A stretch of 64,000 bases of DNA, taken from positions 62,001 through 126,000 of the forward strand of contig NZ_JAJKFT010000002.1 in the NCBI RefSeq assembly GCF_020966755.1. Direction: 5' to 3'. The notes below the pieces were generated by a model. It saw only the letters and a list, made by a program, of their open reading frames with translations. It made no database searches and had not been told where the DNA came from. How positions within the stretch are numbered: position 1 is the stretch's first letter; the number at the start of each line of letters is the position of its first letter. The translations under genes were made by a program, and so were the position numbers. Origin of the DNA: Blastopirellula sediminis (GTDB lineage: Bacteria > Planctomycetota > Planctomycetia > Pirellulales > Pirellulaceae). Below are positions 1 through 8,947 of the stretch, in pieces.

Positions 1-802
1 TTCCTCGCTGAACCTCAAGGGGCCGGTTAATGGCAAGGTTTTGGCGGCGCTTGTGGCCGTCATCGCCGTCGTCGCCCTGATTTTCGTCGTCAAACGACTT
101 TCTACCTGGTACGGCGGAGAGAACAACGCGGCCAGCGTTACCGCACCGATGACGACGAAGGCGATCGCTGAGCCAAACGATCCAGGCATGACGTCGCCGG
201 TCGTCGACGAGTTGGAAGTCCGTCACTTTCGCCATGAAAACAATCGAGAAGTCGCCCTGGGAACGCTCGGTACGCAGACCGGGCGTGTGCAAGTGGGCGA
301 CGATCTTCGCGTTCTCGTTCGTTTTCAGGAGCCGCAGTATGCGATGTTAATCGCGGTGAATACTGATGGTTCGGTCCAGCTATGCTTGCCTGAGGAAGAA
401 GCGGCGATTCCTCAAGCGACCCAAGAATTGAACTTGTACGAGAACCCCAACGATTACTTCACCCTGACCGAAGGGGCCGGGGGACAATTGTTCTTCGTCG
501 TCGCCTCTAGCCAGCCGCTCCCTTCCTTTCAAACCTGGAAAGAACGTCTCCAGCGCGACTTGGTTGCAATTACCGAACCGACGTCGATCTGGCAATTCAA
601 GAACGGTCAGTACCTGCGCACGAGCCTCGACGCCGCCGGACGTCCGATCGACGCGTCCATCTCACGCGGTACCAAAACCCGACGAAACCCACCCAGCCAA
701 CTGCAAGAGGCGCTAAACGTCTTACAAACGCTCCCCGACGTCGAAACCGTCGAGGCGATTTTGTTTCCAGTGGTGGAGCCTGAAGCGAACGGCGGAAATT
801 AG
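1..802 (+). CDS. Membrane protein with DUF4384-like domain, 5' end outside window
   Basis: The reading frame is open from base 2 to the TAG at 800-802, so the gene starts upstream of the window and only its C-terminal 266 or so residues are seen. A single hydrophobic segment (VLAALVAVIAVVALIFVV) lies at the start of the visible part, followed by a KR-rich edge and an extracytoplasmic tail. Residues around VGDDLRVLVRF, YAMLIAVNTDGSVQLCLP and NPNDYFTLTEGAGGQLFFVV resemble DUF4384, a beta-sandwich domain often found with caspase-like or kinase proteins (family knowledge). The next gene downstream encodes a TPR-CHAT protein, which fits that association. The missing N-terminal part could hold a kinase or other signalling domain; this cannot be decided here. 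An in-frame TTG at 41 exists but would start inside the membrane segment and is unlikely to be the true start. Confidence 0.75.
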   Translation, partial: SSLNLKGPVNGKVLAALVAVIAVVALIFVVKRLSTWYGGENNAASVTAPMTTKAIAEPNDPGMTSPVVDELEVRHFRHENNREVALGTLGTQTGRVQVGDDLRVLVRFQEPQYAMLIAVNTDGSVQLCLPEEEAAIPQATQELNLYENPNDYFTLTEGAGGQLFFVVASSQPLPSFQTWKERLQRDLVAITEPTSIWQFKNGQYLRTSLDAAGRPIDASISRGTKTRRNPPSQLQEALNVLQTLPDVETVEAILFPVVEPEANGGN

Positions 803-1134
803 TCGGCTCAATCGAAAAGCTTCCATGTCCCAGAATGCCTGCCATGATAAAGCGTCTATTCTTGGTCATTCTCGGAGGTTTCTTTACCGCGAGACCGCTT
901 GATCACATTAACGCTATCGGTATCAGACCGAAAATCGAAATGAATTCCCAATAAGCCGTAAACTGCACTCATTGACTTTTATTTCGCAGTCGGCGTCCGG
1001 TTAAGCGTGAATCGAAAAGCCGCGGCTTTCGAGAGGCGTCCAGGTCGCTTCGCAGATTGCTTTTCAATACCCGCCGATACAATAAGCCTTGCTGAATAGG
1101 CCGTGTCTCTGGAGTCTTCTAAGTGGAGCAGGCT
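803..1134. other. Intergenic region before the TPR-CHAT gene
   Basis: This stretch of about 330 bases holds no recognised gene. A 36-codon frame at 844-954 starts like a signal peptide (MIKRLFLVILGGFF) but has no clear ribosome binding site and no recognisable continuation; it may be a decayed fragment. The promoter of the following gene presumably lies here, but no convincing -35/-10 pair was found. Confidence 0.4.
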
Positions 1135-4100
1135 ATGTGGAAGAGACTGTCTCTTGCGATCCTTTCGGGAATCTTGGCTGCAGGATGTGGGAAAGCCCCC
1201 ATTGCCGACAAACAGGAGCAGGCAATCGTTGAGCAGCAGGTCACTGAGGAACAGGGAATTGTTTTCTTAGCTGAGGATGGCATGACGCAGCGCGTCCTAA
1301 AGCTTCCCGACGATCAAGCCGAGTTGCTGCAGTTGGTGAGCTACTTGGACACAGCGACTCAAAATGCCCGTGATGTCGGCGCTTGGACCAAGGAAAGCGA
1401 GAACCTTGAAAAATCGATTGCCGTCAGTAAATACCTCTTCGAGACTTATGAGCGTTTAGGCTACGAACGAGAAACTGTTGACTCGTGGTTAGATGTTTAT
1501 TTTGCAACGGCTGCATCTCTATCCATGTCCTACGTGCGCCAAGGTCAGTTTGAGAGGGCGACGTCCGTTTCAGAATCGTGTTCTCGTTTAGCCCGCATGC
1601 ACTACGGTGCATCACATTGGAAAGCCACCGACCAACAGCTAAACTTAGAGGTGGTGACAAAGCTCAAACAGCTTACGTCGGAGGATCGCACAACCTATTT
1701 CCAAATGTGGGCCAAAGATGCTCAAATTGACCGCCTGGACCGTGAGGGAAAGAGCGGCTTGGCGGTTGATGCTGCCAAAGAAATCGCAGAGTATCATCGC
1801 TCCGTCTTCGGCGAGTGGCATCCCGACTACGCCACCAGCCTCGAAAACCTGGCTTGGCTGCACCACTCGATGGGGGACTACGCGCAGGCCGAGGTCCTGT
1901 TTCAACGAGCCCTCGAAATCCACAAAAAGGTACTTGGCGAGCGGCATCCACGCTACGCCGCCAGCCTCCACAATCTAGCCTGGCTGTACGGAGCGAAGAG
2001 GGACTACGCCCAGGCCGAGCCCCTTTATCGGCAAGCCCTGGAAATCCGCAAAGAGGTACTCGGCGAGCGGCATCCCGACTACGCCGACAGCCTCCGCAAC
2101 CTAGCCTGGCTGTACGGCGAGAAGGGGGACTACGCGCAGGCGGAGCCCCTTTACCGGCAAACCCTCGAAATCCGCAAAAAGGAACTCGGCGAGCGGCATC
2201 CCGACTACGCCGCCAGCCTCCACGAACTGGCCTGGCTGTACGGCGCGAAGGGGGACTACGCGCAGGCGGAGCCCCTTTACCGGCAAACCCTGGAAATCCG
2301 CAAAGAGGTACTCGGCGAGCGGCATCCCGACTACGCCGCCAGCCTCCACAATCTGGCCACGATGTACGACGCGAAGAGGGACTACGCGCAGGCCGAATCC
2401 CTTTATCGGCAAGCCCTGGAAATCCGCAAAGAGGTACTCGGCGAGCGGCATCCCGACTACGCAATCTGCCTCCGCAACCTGGCTGAGTTGTACCGCGAGA
2501 TGGAGGACTACGCGCAGGCCGAGCCCCTTTCTCGGCAAGCCCTGGAAATCCGCAAAGAGGTACTCGGCGAGCGGCATCCCGACTACGCCGACAGCCTCCA
2601 CAACCTGGCTATGCTGTACGGCGCAAAGGGGGACTACGCGCAGGCCGAACCCCTTTATCGGCAAACCCTGGAAATCCGCAAAGAGGTACTCGGAGAGCGG
2701 CATCCCCACTATGCCGCCATTCTCCACAACCTAGCTGCGCTGTACCGGGACATGGGGGACTACCTGCAGGCCGAGCCACTTTTTCAGCAAGCCTTGGAAA
2801 TCCACAGAGAGGTACTCGACGAGCGACATCCAACTTACGCCACAAACCTCGACAATCTGGCTTTGTTGTACTACTCGACGGAGGACTACGGCCAGGCAGA
2901 GGTACTTTATCGACAAGCCCTGGAAATCCGCAAAGAGTTACTCGGCGAGCGGCATCCCCACTACGCCGCCAGCCTCCACAACCTAGCCCTGCTGTACGGC
3001 GCAAAGGGGGACTACGCGCAGGCCGAACCCCTTTATCGACAAGCCCTGGAAATCGACAAAGAGGCTCTGGGCGAGCGACATACCCTCAACGCTACCAGCC
3101 TCGACAACCTCGCTAAGCTGTACCACGAGATGGGAAACTACGCCCAGGCAATGCCCCTTTTTCGGCAAGCCCTGGAAATCCGCAAAGAGTTGCTAGGCGA
3201 GCGGCATCGCCACTACGCCGGCAGCCTCCACAACCTGGCTTTGCTGTACCACGCGATGGGGGACGACGCCCAGGCCGAGGTTTTAGCCGGCGAAGCTTTG
3301 AAGATTGTGGCAGCGAACTTAGACTCCAGTTCGATGGTTCAGTCACAGCGGCAGCAGATAGCCATGAATGACGACGTTCGATATCATCTGAACAGCTATC
3401 TGTCCGTATCGCTGAGCGATTCCGTGAGCGCAAACGGTGATCGAACTTACGCGAACGTCTCAGGCTGGAAAGGGGCTGTCCTTGCCCGTCAAAACGAATA
3501 CCGGCAATTAGCTGCTGATCCGGCCCTGGCGTCCCAATTTACCTCGCTCCGGCAGACAACCGCTCACTGGTCGGCCCTCTCCTCTCAGCCACCGACCACG
3601 CCGGAAATGCTCGAATCCTGGCGTGATCAGGTCGAGAAGCTTCGCCAAGTGAAAGAACGATTGGAAGCCGACCTGGGCCGCCAAAGCGCTGCGTTTCGGG
3701 AAGCAAGGACACCGTGGAAGCCAAGTCAACTACAAGAGTTGCTTCCCACCGGGACCGTGCTGGTGGATCTGCTGGAGTATACTCATTTTGATCGCGATCC
3801 GAATCAAAAGGGAGAGGTCAAGAAAACGCGGTCGCTGGTGGCTTTCGTGATTCCTGCTTCTGGCAAGATTCAGGTCATCCCGTTGGGGCCCGCGGCCGAA
3901 ATCCATTTGGCCATCCAAACCTGGCGGCAATTGTTGGGAACCGCACCCGCTGCCCAAGCCGCCGGAAATCTTCTTCGCGAGAAACTGTGGGAACCAATCG
4001 TTCCGTACATCGGCGATGCCGAAACGATCCTCATTTCGCCCGACGGCCAATTGGGAACCTTTCCGTTTGCGGCATTGCCCGGAAAACAGCCAGGAACATA

Positions 4101-5097
4101 TCTGCTGGAAGACCATCGCATCGCCATGCTCCCCGTGCCGCGCCTACTCCCCAAGCTGATGCGCGAAGAAACGACTGAACTGCCTAACGACCTGCTCGTC
4201 GTGGGCGGGATCGATTACGAACGACGAAGCACCGAGCAGCAGCAGCTCGCGGATAGTGGAACCAATGGCCATGCATTTTCGGTACGGGGTATCACGGAGC
4301 ATCTGGTTTGGCCGCAGTTGGACGGCGCCCAAAAGGAAGCCGAGTTCATTCGCGGTCTGTACCAACGAAGTTTCTCTAAATCGGTCGAGCGACTGCAGTT
4401 TGTCTCAGGCGCAGCCGCCACGGAGGACGCATTTCGCCGTTTGGCTCCGAAGTGCTCAATCGTGCACGTGGCGACCCATGGCTTTTTTGCTCCCGCCAAG
4501 TTCCAGTCGGCGTTGAAGGCGAACCCGCAGGATCAGCAGCGCCTGCTTGGGCTCGGCAAGGACGAGGTGATCCGCGGTTACGATCCCAATCTCCTTTCGG
4601 GACTGGTCTTCGCCGGGGCGAACCATCCGCCGGAACTCGATGCAACGAAGTCCGAAATTCCCGATGACGGCATTTTAACGGCCGAGGAAATTGCGTTTCT
4701 CCCGCTCAATGGGGTCGATCTGGTGGTCTTGAGCGCCTGCGAAACAGGTTTGGGGGAAGTAGCTGGCGGAGAGGGCTTGTTGGGCTTGCAGCGGAGCTTC
4801 CAGATCTCTGGCGCCCGCTCGACGATCGCCAGCTACTGGAAGGTGGACGACGTGGTGACGCAGCGTCTGATGGAACGCTTCTACACGAACTACCTGGAAA
4901 AGAAATTAAGTAAGCTGGATGCCTTGCGGGAAGCTCAGCTGTGGGTTCTGAACAATCCCCAGGAGTTCCCGCACATCGCAAAACGCCGCGGCGACAAGAC
5001 GCGACGTGATGTTCCCGTTGAACAGCAAAAGGAGTTTCTCCGCCTGCCCCCGGAATACTGGGCCGCATTCAGCTTGTCTGGCGATTGGAGAAACTAA
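1135..5097 (+). CDS. TPR-CHAT lipoprotein (caspase-like peptidase fold)
   Basis: A protein of 1320 residues from ATG 1135, which gives a lipoprotein signal ending in a lipobox (ILAAGC) and has GGAG 7 bases upstream; a GTG at 1123 would add four residues. After a short helical region come twelve tandem 42-residue TPR units of the kinesin-light-chain type (pattern ALEIRKEVLGERHPDYA), at about residues 217-720. The C-terminal 380 residues form a CHAT domain, a clan CD cysteine peptidase relative: the expected catalytic His is in HVATHGFF (His1115) and the Cys in VVLSACETGLGE (Cys1202), followed by the typical GGEGLLGLQRSF and ASYWKVDD motifs. Both catalytic residues are intact, so an active protease is plausible. 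TPRs usually bind a partner that controls the CHAT part. The lipobox predicts anchoring outside the cytoplasmic membrane, so this is probably not a cytoplasmic CRISPR-type CHAT protein. Confidence 0.9.
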   Translation: MWKRLSLAILSGILAAGCGKAPIADKQEQAIVEQQVTEEQGIVFLAEDGMTQRVLKLPDDQAELLQLVSYLDTATQNARDVGAWTKESENLEKSIAVSKYLFETYERLGYERETVDSWLDVYFATAASLSMSYVRQGQFERATSVSESCSRLARMHYGASHWKATDQQLNLEVVTKLKQLTSEDRTTYFQMWAKDAQIDRLDREGKSGLAVDAAKEIAEYHRSVFGEWHPDYATSLENLAWLHHSMGDYAQAEVLFQRALEIHKKVLGERHPRYAASLHNLAWLYGAKRDYAQAEPLYRQALEIRKEVLGERHPDYADSLRNLAWLYGEKGDYAQAEPLYRQTLEIRKKELGERHPDYAASLHELAWLYGAKGDYAQAEPLYRQTLEIRKEVLGERHPDYAASLHNLATMYDAKRDYAQAESLYRQALEIRKEVLGERHPDYAICLRNLAELYREMEDYAQAEPLSRQALEIRKEVLGERHPDYADSLHNLAMLYGAKGDYAQAEPLYRQTLEIRKEVLGERHPHYAAILHNLAALYRDMGDYLQAEPLFQQALEIHREVLDERHPTYATNLDNLALLYYSTEDYGQAEVLYRQALEIRKELLGERHPHYAASLHNLALLYGAKGDYAQAEPLYRQALEIDKEALGERHTLNATSLDNLAKLYHEMGNYAQAMPLFRQALEIRKELLGERHRHYAGSLHNLALLYHAMGDDAQAEVLAGEALKIVAANLDSSSMVQSQRQQIAMNDDVRYHLNSYLSVSLSDSVSANGDRTYANVSGWKGAVLARQNEYRQLAADPALASQFTSLRQTTAHWSALSSQPPTTPEMLESWRDQVEKLRQVKERLEADLGRQSAAFREARTPWKPSQLQELLPTGTVLVDLLEYTHFDRDPNQKGEVKKTRSLVAFVIPASGKIQVIPLGPAAEIHLAIQTWRQLLGTAPAAQAAGNLLREKLWEPIVPYIGDAETILISPDGQLGTFPFAALPGKQPGTYLLEDHRIAMLPVPRLLPKLMREETTELPNDLLVVGGIDYERRSTEQQQLADSGTNGHAFSVRGITEHLVWPQLDGAQKEAEFIRGLYQRSFSKSVERLQFVSGAAATEDAFRRLAPKCSIVHVATHGFFAPAKFQSALKANPQDQQRLLGLGKDEVIRGYDPNLLSGLVFAGANHPPELDATKSEIPDDGILTAEEIAFLPLNGVDLVVLSACETGLGEVAGGEGLLGLQRSFQISGARSTIASYWKVDDVVTQRLMERFYTNYLEKKLSKLDALREAQLWVLNNPQEFPHIAKRRGDKTRRDVPVEQQKEFLRLPPEYWAAFSLSGDWRN
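1784..3285 (+). repeat. Tandem 126-bp repeats encoding TPR units
   Basis: About twelve in-frame units of 126 bp encode the TPR array of the TPR-CHAT gene. Several units (roughly 2020-2740) are nearly identical at DNA level, for example the recurring GAAATCCGCAAAGAGG and CTCGGCGAGCGGCATCCC blocks, while the outer units (from 2760 on) have diverged. This indicates recent duplication or gene conversion within the array. Confidence 0.9.
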
Positions 5098-5790
5098 GAA
5101 AGGAAAGGCTGGAGCGTTTCATCATTACTCTTAGCCAAGAGTATGCGACCCTTTCCGGAAGTCTCCGGTTCGAGCAAGGTCCAGTCAATCGGCGAGCGCA
5201 CCCTTTTTGTAGTGAAGCCGTGCCAGGACAGCGGTTGTGACGCCGGGGACTACTCAATACCCGTCAGTGTATCTCTTTGCAGCGTCTTGTTGTCTGGAGT
5301 GCATTCAACCCCAATGCGGCGGAGATCGTAACGCTAGTAACAGTCGATGGTTATGCGAGGTAATCTGATCAAGGTTTCCATACGGTTCTCATCCGATAAC
5401 CTGACAAATACCTTGATGACGTTGTCGGCCAATTTGAAGGCGATCGCTTCCCAGGAAACGAGAGGATCAGCAGCCAGTCGCCTGCGGCGAATTTTAATTA
5501 CGTAATTAGAATCTCCGCGTCGCCTACCCCGCCGCCCGCGTCTTCAGCTTCTCCAGTGCCAACCCCGCTCGGATCTATGCCGAGTTGTTCGCCCGACGGC
5601 TTAACTCCTGCTGGATATCCATGCTCTCGATGATCGCATCCATAAACTCGTTCTGCAGGTCAGTCTAGCCGCCGCCTAAGCCTCATGACCTTCTAATTTG
5701 CAAGGAGTATTGGAAATCGATGCTTCTCAGCATTTTAGACCTGTGACTCTGAATCAATCTTGCGCTATCAACGGCGCGTTCTAATCGAGT
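5098..5790. other. Long intergenic region between convergent genes
   Basis: About 690 bases separate the 3' ends of the TPR-CHAT gene and the secreted protein on the other strand. No intact gene or strong terminator hairpin was seen. A possible gene remnant on the minus strand at 5527-5664 is listed separately. Confidence 0.5.
5527..5664 (-). pseudogene. Possible remnant of a decayed gene (HsdR-like C-terminus?)
   Basis: On the minus strand the frame reads LQNEFMDAIIESMDIQQELS, then RRANNSA, a TAG stop (5575-5577), then IRAGLALEKLKTRAAG and another TAG. The amphipathic pattern resembles, to my recollection, the helical C-terminal tail of type I restriction R subunits, which often end in a phrase like LYE.LR.RA. 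The in-frame stops, the shortness and the lack of a start make it a fragment at best. The identification is weak and rests on pattern memory only. Confidence 0.25.
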
Positions 5791-6993
5791 TCAGCGGTCA
5801 TATCGAATCGTCAAAAACTCGCTGGGGGCGGTCGCTGTGACTTCCGCTCTCTCGTAGCCAATGGTTTCTCGCTCACCGGGGGTAGTGAACTTGGTTGCAT
5901 CTGGGTCACGTAAATTTCCCGTGACAAGTCGACACGGAAAGAATTGCAAGTGGATGGCGCCGGCGTGGGGTGGCCGGGGGAAGCGAACTTCCGGAGAGTT
6001 TGAATTTCCGTAACTGGAGACCAGAAAGCGAGCGGAATTGTTCGCGCCCGTCGCGCTCAATATCCACCCTGGTAAAGTAGTTGTCATGGGAATCACCTGG
6101 CCTTCGGCGTTCGCTTCACCGGCACGAACCAATTGGTGCTTGATCGCAAGTCGTTTCGTGTTTGGATCACGACAAGTATCATCGGCGAAATGAAACACGC
6201 TTAGTCCATCAATCGACGTCGCGACAGCGAACGGCAGCGTCCCATGGTTGGTCACTTGAATCTTGTATTCATGGCCCAGCGGAATGCTCACAAAGGGTTG
6301 TCCCTGCTTGACCACGGCGGAAAGCGGCTGGAAATCGCCAGAACTGCCGGCCCGCCGCGAAACGATCTGGACTTCGATCTTGCTGCCGGCATTCGACTTG
6401 ATTTTCGCCTCACTGGCAAAACCGGTAGGAGTCAAAGCCAACCGGGCGAGTTGTTCACGCGAGAGGTCGCTTGGAGACGCGTCCACGTTCGCTTTCGTCG
6501 TTACCATTCCGTTAACGCCCAGGGCCTCGCCAAGTACGTTCGGTTCGTCAATCTTTACCGTCGGCAATTTCGGAGAGTCGACTCGGATCGGTGCGATTTC
6601 GACGGGACTCCTTCCCCGTCGCGTTTTGAGCGAGAACTCCACTTCCAGCACAATTGGGTCATCGGCTTCGATCGACTTTCGATCATTCACCGAAAAGGTG
6701 GCCAACAGCACATGATCGGCCTGATCGTTTTGACGGACGCCCAGCTTTTCGCACGCTTCGAGAAACTGCGCCTGCAACCCTGGAGCAATCCGTCCGCTGA
6801 CTTCCGTCTGCGCGTTGATGTCGGTAAAAGCCCGGACATCGATGGTCGTCGCTCCTTGAATCGATTCTTTAACGACAGTCGCGACTCGTTGAAACTCTTC
6901 CTCGAGCGACGCCGCTTCGACCTGCTCTTGACTGGCGAACGCCAGACCAACGGCCAAGCTGAACAGGAACGATTGATACCAGACTTTCGACAT
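5791..6993 (-). CDS. Secreted protein of unknown function with DUF4384-like region
   Basis: A 400-residue protein from ATG 6993, chosen over an upstream in-frame start at 7212 because it gives a signal peptide (MSKVWYQSFLFSLAVGLAFA) and has AAGGA about ten bases upstream. The first half (to about residue 190) looks like a small alpha/beta domain that could resemble curli-assembly or DUF-type lipoprotein folds; the second half, around KIEVQIVSRRAGSSG and LGHEYKIQVTNHGTLPFAV, is beta-rich and resembles DUF4384. It follows the cytochrome gene by 55 bases on the same strand, so the two are probably cotranscribed. No catalytic motif is visible. The paired DUF4384-like content with the first gene of the window suggests that the convergent arms belong to one functional region. 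Confidence 0.75.
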   Translation of the reverse strand: MSKVWYQSFLFSLAVGLAFASQEQVEAASLEEEFQRVATVVKESIQGATTIDVRAFTDINAQTEVSGRIAPGLQAQFLEACEKLGVRQNDQADHVLLATFSVNDRKSIEADDPIVLEVEFSLKTRRGRSPVEIAPIRVDSPKLPTVKIDEPNVLGEALGVNGMVTTKANVDASPSDLSREQLARLALTPTGFASEAKIKSNAGSKIEVQIVSRRAGSSGDFQPLSAVVKQGQPFVSIPLGHEYKIQVTNHGTLPFAVATSIDGLSVFHFADDTCRDPNTKRLAIKHQLVRAGEANAEGQVIPMTTTLPGWILSATGANNSARFLVSSYGNSNSPEVRFPRPPHAGAIHLQFFPCRLVTGNLRDPDATKFTTPGERETIGYERAEVTATAPSEFLTIRYDR

Positions 6994-7048
6994 GAGAATG
7001 TTATCCTTCGACTGCCAATAGGATCCAATGCTCTGAGAAACGTCAGCG

Positions 7049-8833
7049 CTATTGAACAGGCGTGAATCCGACCTCGAATCCCAAATCGTGAGCAAGCGAC
7101 CTTCCCCCCAATCCACTACGAGACTTCGTCGCTTCCCAGAGATTTCGACTGATGGTCGCCTTGCCGCGAAATACCGCATCCAACCCCAACACGCGAACCC
7201 GTTCGCTGCCAATCAGCGACCGCAGTTCTTGCGTCGTGGGAATATCAAGTTCCACGGCGATATCCTCAACACCGAGATAGACGAGACGGTATTTTCGCAC
7301 CACTTCGCCGATCGGTTCGGGCGCACTGGGGCCGGTCAGATATTCCGTATCTGAGATGCCTTCGACAGTCTTGGCTAACGCCTGCTGGAATCGCTTTCGA
7401 TCGGCATCGACTAACGGTCGCATGACCTCGTGCGCAAGGTAAATGCGATCGACCTGTTTCGCAGCATCCCCAAAGACGCCGCTTGCGCCACGAATCTCGT
7501 CGCGAAAATTAATCACTCCCTCGCGATGACAGGCCATGCACGATTGTCCATTGACGATTGCCGGCGTGCCGGACGTTTTCAAGGCGTCGCTGACGACATC
7601 AATTGGTCCTTCATCGATTCGCCCCCCGTCCCCATTGACCAGCAAGTACGCTTGCAGCCCATTGGGAAGGGAAAAAATGATTTCGCCGCCATCGTGTTCG
7701 AAGGCCATATCGTCGAACGATTCCTGTCCGGCAAGACCGCGCGGCCCAAGCGGAAAACGCGTCAAGCTTCCCCGCTGCGTGTTGGGCTTGAAGTCATAGC
7801 TCTTCCAGTAATAGCCAAGCGAGCTTTGGCTTCGTTCGACAAGGCGGTTTTGTGCCGAGACTCCACTTCTGGAAAAGCCGCCTCTGGCGATCGCGGAAGG
7901 TTCGGGACTTGTCAAGGCTTTGGCGATATCAACTCCTAGCGTCTGTTCCAACTCTTGCGCGGTTTTCGGCAGATCCATCAAGTCGTGATAGAGAGGAGGC
8001 CTTGTCGCCGTGGCGATAAACCAATCGGCACGTAAGACGGGTAGATGAGTCGAGATGCGATCACCCAGCAATTGCCGAACTTCCGTCAGCAGGTCCTGCC
8101 GCTCATGACTGTGAAAGTCTGCATACGAGAACCCGTAGGGATACGCCCGAGAGAGTGCGGTCCAGTGATCCAGTTCGCTCCAGGACTGACCAGACCGAAT
8201 GACGAGGTCGCGAAGATCAACGACGTAAACGAGGCGAGTTTCGTTGTCGAGCGCTCGGGGAGCAATGACTTCAGGTCCCCAATTCAGGCTGTTGATCGCT
8301 TTCGACAACGCGAAACGGTGCAGATCCAGATCAGCGTCGCTCGTAAATTTGCGATTGGCGACCGTATGCAGGGTAAAGAATCGAAAATAAGGGCGATCGG
8401 CTTCGTCTTGCGACTTTAGAAAGTCGCGAATCGACCGCAAGACTTTCTCGACGGAGTGAAAGCCGCGCTGCGTCGAGGCGATCGTAAAGTCTGGGGCGCC
8501 GATCTCGACCCAAGCTCGCAGTTCGGCAATCTCCTCGGGGCTGATCGGATTTCTTTGGCGTTGCTCAAGCGGCGGCATCGACTGCTGAACGAGCCGTTGA
8601 ATCAAACTCGATTCATCGGGAATACGGGGAACGACTATTCCTTTCTCCACCAATTCTTGACGGGAAAGAAAGTTGACGTCTCCACCGGGGGAGCCCGGCC
8701 CATTATGGCATTCGTAGCAGTAGCGGCGTAAAAACCGGCGAGCGTTGACGGAAGCGTCTGGCTCCGCCGCCAAAACGACGCTGAGCAGCGACAACGAAGC
8801 GACAATCGCGGAAAAGAAGATGATTCTTGTCAT
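7049..8833 (-). CDS. Planctomycete-type di-haem cytochrome c protein
   Basis: A 594-residue protein with a signal peptide (MTRIIFFSAIVASLSLL). Near the mature N-terminus is the haem motif CYECH (Cys39, Cys42, His43), followed by NGPGSPGGDVNF and SMPPLEQRQRNPISPEEI, typical of the planctomycete cytochrome C domain (PF07635-like), where SMPP provides a distal Met. A second haem motif, CMACH (Cys432-His436, within NGQSCMACHREGV), lies in the C-terminal half. The middle part has no family I recognise. It is likely periplasmic and involved in electron transfer or as a redox module. Unlike many planctomycete cytochromes it is not fused to DUF1549/DUF1553. It lies between the WD40-caspase gene (115 bases upstream) and a secreted protein gene downstream, on the same strand. 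Confidence 0.85.
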   Translation of the reverse strand: MTRIIFFSAIVASLSLLSVVLAAEPDASVNARRFLRRYCYECHNGPGSPGGDVNFLSRQELVEKGIVVPRIPDESSLIQRLVQQSMPPLEQRQRNPISPEEIAELRAWVEIGAPDFTIASTQRGFHSVEKVLRSIRDFLKSQDEADRPYFRFFTLHTVANRKFTSDADLDLHRFALSKAINSLNWGPEVIAPRALDNETRLVYVVDLRDLVIRSGQSWSELDHWTALSRAYPYGFSYADFHSHERQDLLTEVRQLLGDRISTHLPVLRADWFIATATRPPLYHDLMDLPKTAQELEQTLGVDIAKALTSPEPSAIARGGFSRSGVSAQNRLVERSQSSLGYYWKSYDFKPNTQRGSLTRFPLGPRGLAGQESFDDMAFEHDGGEIIFSLPNGLQAYLLVNGDGGRIDEGPIDVVSDALKTSGTPAIVNGQSCMACHREGVINFRDEIRGASGVFGDAAKQVDRIYLAHEVMRPLVDADRKRFQQALAKTVEGISDTEYLTGPSAPEPIGEVVRKYRLVYLGVEDIAVELDIPTTQELRSLIGSERVRVLGLDAVFRGKATISRNLWEATKSRSGLGGRSLAHDLGFEVGFTPVQ

Positions 8834-8947
8834 TGCAAAGTCTCGATCTCACCCACACACGTTATCGAACTTGATCGATACACGTCCGCCAAGCTGAAAT
8901 CTTCCTCTTCGATTTCGGCGATTATGCACGCAACGTCTCCAATCGGT

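Noticed and set aside
844-954. 36-codon frame beginning MIKRLFLVILGG
   Set aside because: Too short, no ribosome binding site and no continuation; may be a decayed signal-peptide fragment but cannot be supported as a gene.
1673-2464. Open minus-strand frame of 263 codons in the TPR region, and similar frames on both strands up to 3433
   Set aside because: They mirror the 126-bp tandem repeats of the TPR-CHAT gene; the Arg/Pro-rich products have no domain, and the sense frame is clearly coding.
1784-3285. Regular tandem repeats considered as a CRISPR array
   Set aside because: Units are 126 bp, contiguous without unique spacers, and translate as TPR motifs in one frame.
1135-5097. TPR-CHAT as part of a CRISPR-linked protease (craspase)
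   Set aside because: No CRISPR array or gRAMP/Cas7-11 gene is in the window, and the lipobox predicts a location outside the cytoplasm.
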